Notes under the pieces: model-generated
What the model was told of the DNA's origin: nothing
Seen by the model: only the letters and a program-made list of their open reading frames with translations
Database searches by the model: none
Origin: Cyanophora paradoxa
Lineage: Eukaryota; Glaucocystophyceae; Cyanophorales; Cyanophoraceae
Length of the DNA: 64,000 nt
Reading direction: 5' to 3'
Assembly (NCBI GenBank): GCA_004431415.1
Contig: QPMI01000004.1
Span: 62,001 to 126,000 of the forward strand
In this document: one piece after another, positions 57,411 to 64,000 of the stretch
How positions within the stretch are numbered: position 1 is the first letter of the stretch
Layout of the letters: each line of letters opens with the position of its first letter
Made by a program: the position numbers and the translations under genes

Positions 57411-59182
57411 GGTCCATGACAGAGCCTTGCAAGCTCCTTTAGGGGCCTCTGCGGTTCTGTCATACCCAGTCTTGCTGGCGTGGGCGTGTCTTTTACTTGC
57501 TCTCTCTCTCTCTCTGCTCGGCGGTTCGCTGCGGAATTCTGCTGCGGCGGATCTGGATCCGGACGTGTTTCGAGTTCGGAATGGCTCCGAATACGCGAAG
57601 CGGCGGATCCGGAGGTGCGGGTGCTAGTGGCGGATCCGGGGGCGGCAGCCAGAGCAGTGGCGGGCCCGGGGCGGCGGCTGCAGCTGCGCATGCAGCAGCC
57701 GTGCCCGCGGCCGTGGCGGCGGCCGCTCCGGCGGCAAACGCGATGCCAGTGCCAGCTCCGGGGCCAGCGCCGGTCGCGCCAGTGGCGCCGGTCGCACCAG
57801 CGGCGGCTGGGGCGCCAGTCGCGATCGGGGGCCAGCAACCAGCTGCGGCGGCAGCTGACGCTGCGCGTGCGTTGGAGGCGCTGAAGAGCAACCTGGACAT
57901 GCATACACGTTACCGCGAGCTGAAAGAATTTAAGGAGCGAATTCCTGCCTTGACAAATACTGGCGTTCTATCGTGGATCGTATCGCTGGAGCGCCTGGCA
58001 ACTTTTATTTAGCCGCCGAAATTTCTGGAGCCGGACAAGATAGTAGCGGAGCTCGCATTGTCTTCGCTGCAGCGCTCAGCAGCGACGGTGCTGGGTGCTA
58101 TGGCGTCGAAGGCGGCGGGCGGTGAATTCGATATGACGTCGTGGGCAAGGATTCGTGAGCATCTGATCAGCTTGGTGCCTGGCAATAAATTCGAGCTGCT
58201 GAAGAATACGATCAAGACGGCGAGCCAGCATTTCTCAGCTCTGAATAACCCTACGGAGCTGGATGCTCAGGCGCTTATCAATAATGTTGTTTTATTTCGA
58301 CGCCTGCTTCAGCTGCAAGACTCGTGTCCGGACGAGATGTTGATCGCGGAATTAATGTCTCCGGACGCGATCACTTTGCCGGCGATGGTCATGCTCACAA
58401 GCAGAATTTCAGAGGACGCGTGAACGAATCTGGCGGAGTGGGGTCGCGAATTCTTCAGTCGAGTTCGGTCCCATAACGAGCTGGAAATGAGGCTCCAGCG
58501 GGTGAGGGCCAGCAGTGGATTTTCGGACGCGTCAGTCTCTCGCGTTTCGGGGGGTGAGCTCGCCAGCAGCAGCAAGAAGCAGAAGACGGGCGGACAGACT
58601 CGTTGGTGTGATGAATGTGAGAGCGGCTCGCACAACACAGTCGTCTGCAGCAAGCGACTTCAGCGGGAGCTGGAGGAGATGCAGGCGCAATATTCGACCT
58701 GTCAGCAGGAGCTCGAGAAATATCGGAGCTCCAGCAGCCTGGCGGGCGCGAAGTAAAGTACACGCCACGGCGGTTCGGTCTCCGCCTGAGCAGAAATTAA
58801 AAGACCAGCGGTGGAGGAGTTTGGGTTTAATTCGTCGCGAAGAGGGGTGGGCCCTGCGACGTGGCGGCGTGTACTTGTAATTTTTCAGCTGCAGCCGGAG
58901 TTCGAGTTCTGGGCAGAACAGCTGCAGCTTCGCGGGGCCGGATGATGTGCACCTGCGAAGGCGACGGCCTTTCTTCACAGTCGATCGCGAGGCTGGTGGC
59001 GAATTCGAAGAAGGCGTCGCTCCGTTCCGGTGAACCGGCGTCCAAGCTGGAGATGCGGACCTAGCCCGGGACTGCGGCCGGAGAGAGAGAGAGAAATGCA
59101 GTAGACACATCCATGCCAGCAAGACTGGGTATGACAAAGCCGCAGAGGCCCCGAATGGGACGTGCAAGGCCCGTCAGGGACC
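57411..59182 (+). mobile_element. 1.77-kb element: Gag-like zinc-knuckle ORF between inverted terminal repeats
   Basis: Ends are inverted copies of each other: 57411-57525 against 59080-59182, roughly 110 bp at about 80 percent identity, including the stretch CATACCCAGTCTTGCTGGC and a (CT)n run at the inner edge. Between them lies a Gag-like coding region. There is no reverse transcriptase, integrase or transposase in the interval. Inverted ends with a Gag-like ORF recall DIRS-type retroelements, so this may be a non-autonomous relative. A different explanation is an ORF1 of the adjacent non-LTR element framed by chance duplications. No clear target-site duplication was found. Confidence 0.6.
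57582..58756 (+). pseudogene. Gag-like protein with CCHC zinc knuckle, interrupted by two in-frame stops
   Basis: From ATG 57582 (MAPNTRSGGSGG) a Gly/Ser/Ala-rich start leads to helical segments (ARALEALKSNLDMHTRYREL, LSWIVSLERLATFI, FELLKNTIKTASQHFSALNN, LFRRLLQLQDSCPDEM) and to a zinc knuckle CDECESGSHNTVVC (C-x2-C-x4-H-x4-C), then a short coiled coil ending SSLAGAK at 58756. All parts share one frame, broken by TAG at 58010-58012 and TGA at 58421-58423. Both stops are one C-to-T change away from Gln or Arg codons. The layout (helical capsid-like domain, then CCHC, then coiled coil) is that of retroelement Gag. Readthrough is conceivable but decay is simpler. Confidence 0.68.
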
Positions 59183-59778
59183 GGGGCAATATATACAGGA
59201 GGGCATCGGATTCAGCTGTGGGCGGGTGGTGTCAGCCGTAGAGGGCGGGAGGCCCGAGTCCAAGCCAGAGGCGCGGACCTGCTCGTGCCAGGATGGCGCT
59301 CAGGACAGCAAACGGCCGGTCGGCACCCAACCGAATAGAGACCGGAATCGGCCCTGCATTAGACGGACGCGAGCTCAGCGTTATCGTCGCCGCGGGGTTA
59401 CTAAATTCAAATACTAGAACTCGAGGACGGGCCGACGGAGTCTGGCAACCGCGTGGCCGGCGGGAGGGGCAGCTGGAAATCCGCGCCCCAAGAACCCCGC
59501 CCGGATGCACACGCAAGCGCGAGAAGCCGGGCGGCACTGCGTGCGCCAGTCCTGCGCGTCCCCGCGCTCCGCACCGGCACCCCTGAGCTACCGCTGGCGA
59601 GCTGGCGTCGGGTTGTCAGCTGGCCCCAGCTGCAGGCGGCGACCCCGGACCGCGTGCTCTGGCGCTAGGATGTACGCTGGGGGCAATACCACTACGCAGC
59701 AGTACAACTGCAGACCTCGTCGGATTGAGGGGGGCCTCGGGTCAGACATAGACGCACGCGTACGGGTCCAACACCTGA
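59183..59778. other. Region upstream of the non-LTR ORF, probably its 5' untranslated part
   Basis: GC-rich, no recognisable protein. A 98-codon ORF at 59293 has no family signature. TATATA-like sequence at 59191 lies just outside the inverted-repeat element. Confidence 0.35.
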
Positions 59779-62700
59779 GCGGGCACCCCTGCCGCCGTCC
59801 CTAGCTCTCACGCTGCTTCTGTAACCCCTCCTGACCTCGCGGTCTCCCAGCTGGCGGCTCCCCAGCTAACCTTTGGCGCGCTATTCCCGCCCGCGCACTT
59901 TGCCGCTGGGAGCCCTCTCATAGGCCCAGCGCCCGCCCTCTCCCGCCACAAGCCCGACGATACTCTAAGAGTGATGACGTTTAACACAAGGGGCACGTCG
60001 GCGGGCCGGCTACAGCAGGCGGAGGACTTTGCGGTGAAATGGGCACTAGATTTGATGGCGCTGCAAGAGCTCTCGATTTCGAACGCCGAGTTGCAGGCGG
60101 CCCTCCTTACCCCGGCCGCTGCCCCCGGCGAGGCCCCGCTCAGCTCGATCACACGCGGAAGGCTGATCCACTCGATTAAGAAATCGAAAACCAAAGGGAA
60201 CGGGGCTGCTCTCTGGGTCGCCGCGCCGTGGGCGCGCCACATCGCGCGGCACTATCGCTGCCCGGGCAGACTCGCCGGATGTGAAATCCGCCTCAAGGAG
60301 AATCGCCAACTGTTCGTCGCGAGCGTCTACATGCCTCCCACCGAGAGTAAACCTGAGCACATAGCGGATCAAAAGGCGCTGATGGAGTGCCTCGAACGCA
60401 TCAACGCGGACTTTCGCTCTCGCACGAACGCTCACCTACTTCTCCTGGGTGATTGGAACTCTGTTGCGATCCCGGCCACTTCCCGCATTCGTCAGGGCAG
60501 CTTCGTCCAGTCCCAGATGCCGGAACGCGCGTGGTGGGGGACGCTGCGAAGCACGTGGGGGCTGTTAGATGCTGCAGAAGAGAAAGGAAAAGGAACAGAG
60601 GTCACCTTCGTCGCCCGCCACGGCCCGCCCGCGGAGACATCGGGGGCCCCGTCGGCGGACGACGACGAAGCCGGGGACGCGGCGGCCGAGGCGCCAGACC
60701 TCGTGTCGGACGACCGCTTGCTGGATCCTGCGCCCGACGACGTTATCATCTCGGCGGGGCGCATCGATGCGGTGCTTCACTCGGCGAGCCTGCAAACGTC
60801 GCTGCGAGCGGTGCATGCACTGCCCCGAGCCGTGGCCATGCCGCACCCTTCCGATCACTTCCCCGTCATGGCCGACTACGACCTGAAAATGGCGGAGCTC
60901 AGCCAGCCAGCCGAGGACGAGGCGCGCCCGGCGAAGCCCCCGCCCCTCTTCGCGCTGCACCTCATCGACAAAGATAAGCTCCCGGCGTTCCGAAAGGCGG
61001 TGGAAGAGCGCCTGCAAGGACTGGAGACAGAACTGGACAAGGCCCTGAACGGTGTTGGCGGCGGCACCGACGAGGAGCGGCGGGAGCGAATCGGTACCCT
61101 CTACCGGCGGGCCACCGAGGACGTGCTGGCGCTAGCTAAGGAACACAAGTGCCTGAAAGCGCGCGGCTCCCGCCCCGCGAGCCGGCGGCCGGTCGCATGG
61201 CAGCTGGTGATGGACAAGAAAGTCGGTCGCCTGCTCGCTGGATGGGCTGCAGAATCCGCTGGAGGCTTGCCGTCCTCCCGACTGCTCACCCGGCTCGAGA
61301 AACTTGAGGGCCTCGTCAAAAGCCTCGTCCCGGGACCCGAACCCATGCCGCGCCGCCCCGTCCGCGACCCGGACGACGCAGCGCCCTTCCCGGCCCGCTA
61401 CGGGTCGTGGCGACTCTACTTCAAGCTCCTGAACAACTGGCGGAACCGCGTTCGCAGACGCCACCAGACAGAGACGAGCGCAGAACGGAACCGGCAGATC
61501 CAGGAGTTCGTCACGGCGCGCCAGGCGCGCTTTGCGGACCCGCGCCAGCTGCGCAGCTATCTAAACTCTGTACTTGAACGCTCGCGCGGGGAGCCGATCA
61601 TGCACGTCACGCGACTAGCGCGCGACGGAAACTTTTACGAAATCTACACGTCTCCCGATGAGGTCAAAGCCGTCATGGCCGAGCACTGGAAGCAATGGTG
61701 TGCTAAACGCAACCCCCAGCTTGGCGGCACAGCCGACCTGGTGCCCGACTCCGCGCTAGACTACCTGCCCCCCGACTTCTGGCGTGCAGTCTACCGGCCC
61801 CTGGTTCTGCAAGCTGGCGCAGCAGATGCATTCGCCGGGACAATGATTGAGCCTACGTACGAGGAGCTAGGGGCGTACGTGCGCTCGCTGACAGACGGGG
61901 CGGGCGGGCCCTCGAACTGTACAAACGCAATCTTGAAGATGCTCTGGAACCCGGAGCTGCCAGATGCGATGGATCCGGAGGCGTACCCACCCCGCGGGCG
62001 CCGGCTCCTGATGGCGATCGTCTGCGAGGTGCTCCGCCTCCGCGACCTGCCCAGCGAGATGTGTGAGAGCAATATCTTCGGAATCCCGAAGAAGGGGGTC
62101 TGGGACGGGGATATTGAAGGCAACCTCCGCCCAATCACGCTCCAAGAGGTTGGCCTGAAGCTAGCGACGGGCCTGCTCACGAAGCGACTAGCGGACGCTA
62201 TAGAGAAGCCTGGGGTCCTGAAGGGGGTGAACTACGGCTTCAGGAAGGCCAAGTCGACGGACGACGCCCTGCACCTCACGGTGGCCATCCTAGAGGACGC
62301 TAAAGAGCACCACAAACCCATTTATATCCTGCTCCAAGACATTCGGCGGGCGTACGATTCAGTGTCGTGGGTCAGCATGGAGCTCTCCCTCCGCCGGATC
62401 GGGGCCCCGGAGGGGTACATTGACCTGCACCGAAATATCTTTGAGCGGCGGCGCGCGCGCGCGATTACGGGGCACGGACTCTCTGACGCCTTCGAGCTTG
62501 AGTGCGGCCTCCCGCAGGGCGGCATCGAGTCCCCGCTCCACTGGCTCATCTTCTATGACGCCCTCCTCTGCGCTCAGCAAGAGTTGGACAGAATTGACTG
62601 CGACCGAGGCGGGGAGGGGGTCGCGTACGTCCTGGGCGACGCGGTCGCGGATGCCGGGCAGCCCCGCGCGCGCGTCACGGGGTGTGCGTACGCGGACGAC

Positions 62701-64000
62701 ACCCAGTGGTGGAGCGGCACAGCGGCAGGGATTCAGAGACTGGCCGACGTCGCCTCCGAGTTCTTCCGCATGCACGACATCACGGTCAACGCGTCGAAGA
62801 CTGAGTTCACGTACAACAACGTCTCACCCGAGCCAGAGGCCCCGCTGCTGGGCCACCCGCGTGTGCCGGTCGGCAAGAAGCTGGCACCGGGCGCGCACTT
62901 TAAGCTACTCGGCGTCTACTTGACCGCGAACCTGTCGTGGACGGAGCAGATTAGACAGATGGAAGCGCAAGCCCGCGAGACCGTCGCAGTCATCGCACGC
63001 AAGCAACTGACCGCGCAAGAGGCCTGCTACATCGTCGAGGCCGTCGTGCAGGCGCGGATCGCGTACGGACTCAAGGTGGTGCCGCTGTCGGAAGCCCAAT
63101 GCGACCGGCTGGACGCCATCTGGCTGCGAGTAGTTAAGCACCACGGCGGACTTGCGGCGTCAACGTCGAACTATGCGCTCTGGAGCCACGGCACGTACCG
63201 CCTCCCGCGCATGGCGCACCTGATGGCCAAGAACCAGATCACGGACCTGCTCGCGCGGCTCTGCGGCGAGCCGGACGACTTACTCTCCCAGGTGATGGCC
63301 CACCGAGTTCGGGCCCTCCAACGAAAGCTAGGCGTGCCGCTGCTGCCGACAGAGTTCCTGAACGCGCACGTAACGCCCCAGCTCGCGAAGGCCAACACGA
63401 TCGCCGCGGTGATGCCGCTGCTGCAACGCCGCCAGTACAGGATCCAATCGAACCACGCACGATACGTGAACGCCCCGTACCCCCCCGGGGCCGGTGTACC
63501 CTGGCCGAAGCCGGCAGAGCTCTTGCGCGAGTACGTGCTGGCGACGCACATCCCCAAAGAGATCTTCAGAGATGCGGCCCCTGCCCTATACGCCGCCGGC
63601 ATGTACTGGATGTCCTCTGTTACGGCGCGCGACGGCGAGCGCCTTTGCACTTGGCGGGACTTGCATCTCCGCGCCCCCCGCAACACCCTGTCCTGGGCCG
63701 CCCCTCCCTGGTGGAAACCTCTCGCCGAGGCCCTGACGGTGGACTCCAGCGGCAAGGGGGCCCTTCGGCACCCGATGAGGCAACCCCCCGGTACTCCCCC
63801 CTCGGCCATGGCACAGCTGCCAGGCGGAGCTAAGAAGTACATTCACCGACCCGACGATTTCGTCTGCTACTACGACCTAGCGACCATTCACGACGTCACG
63901 ATACCGCCTCACGTAGGGCGCCTCCGTACGGCGGAGTCTGAGCCGGGCCGCCTGGTTGCGACGGAATGCCGGCTCGAACACTGGATCCCCGTCCCGGAAG
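59779..64000 (+). mobile_element. Non-LTR retrotransposon ORF: APE-type endonuclease and reverse transcriptase (runs off the right edge)
   Basis: One open frame of over 1,400 codons without stop from 59779 to the window end; first ATG 59974. Seen: an APE-like endonuclease with VMTFNTRG, LMALQEL, VASVYMPP, LLLGDWN, GRIDAVL and PSDHFPV, the ordered motifs of the EEP fold including the catalytic Glu, Asp-x-Asn and SDH. Then a reverse transcriptase with NYGFRKAKSTDDAL, ILLQDIRRAYDSV (first Asp), GLPQGGIESPLHWLIF and CAYADDTQWW (catalytic YADD), and the thumb LLGVYLTANLSW. C-terminal part continues beyond base 64000, where an RNase H domain like that at 19078-21501 may lie. The ORF is intact, so this copy may be young or active. 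The coordinate end is the window edge, not the gene end. Confidence 0.9.

Noticed and set aside
57411-64000. Gag ORF and RT ORF as ORF1 and ORF2 of one element
   Set aside because: Possible but not preferred: the inverted repeats close the Gag unit 600 bp before the RT frame. Kept as an alternative, not as a call.

Overview
This is nuclear DNA of a eukaryotic, flagellated, GC-rich microbe, most likely a photosynthetic alga. Nearly every gene is cut by very short GT-AG or GC-AG introns, mostly 45-65 nt. Five genes point to a working cilium (DYNLT2B, a CEP164-like WW/IQ protein, a sperm-tail-repeat protein, RSPH9 and a DYNLT2B fragment). The histidine enzyme HisB starts with what looks like a simple plastid transit peptide with an early Phe and no signal peptide. 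That, plus an RWP-RK sequence, would fit an archaeplastid alga such as a glaucophyte. The lineage is an inference and not proven by the window.

Layout, left to right: secreted-type methyltransferase (-), inverted fragment of DYNLT2B, calcium-dependent apyrase (+), unknown gene (-), LIN54/tesmin CXC protein (+), MadBub/BUBR1-like checkpoint protein with a degenerate kinase (-), poly(A) polymerase (+), peroxiredoxin-like protein without the usual cysteine (-), CTP synthase (-), DYNLT2B (+), a retrotransposon RNase H ORF (+), kinesin-1 heavy chain (-), Yhm2-type citrate carrier (+), SCP/CTDSPL2 phosphatase (-), CEP164-like WW/IQ protein (+), PKA catalytic subunit (-), eIF3g (+), sperm-tail PG-repeat protein (-), RSPH9 (+), HisB (-), small unknown gene (+), P4-ATPase flippase (-), ribosomal protein uL23/RPL23A (+), SLC35E3-type nucleotide-sugar transporter (-), unknown coiled-coil gene (+), glycosyltransferase-like gene (-), frameshifted RWP-RK gene (+). 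The last 7 kb is mobile DNA: a Gag/zinc-knuckle ORF between inverted repeats, then an intact APE-endonuclease/reverse-transcriptase ORF that runs off the right edge.

Genes alternate strand almost perfectly, so most share a divergent promoter region with one neighbour and converge with the other. The shortest divergent gaps are about 80 nt (MadBub/poly(A) polymerase; flippase/RPL23A). The pair of the sperm-tail-repeat gene and RSPH9, both axonemal, is the clearest case where a shared promoter could matter. Gene-free islands are richer in AT, in short palindromes (GCTAGC, ATGCAT, ATATCGAT) and in small tandem repeats.

Exon structures were inferred by eye from family conservation and splice sites. 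Starts marked uncertain should be treated as such. Many long antisense ORFs in this GC-rich DNA are shadows and were left out.
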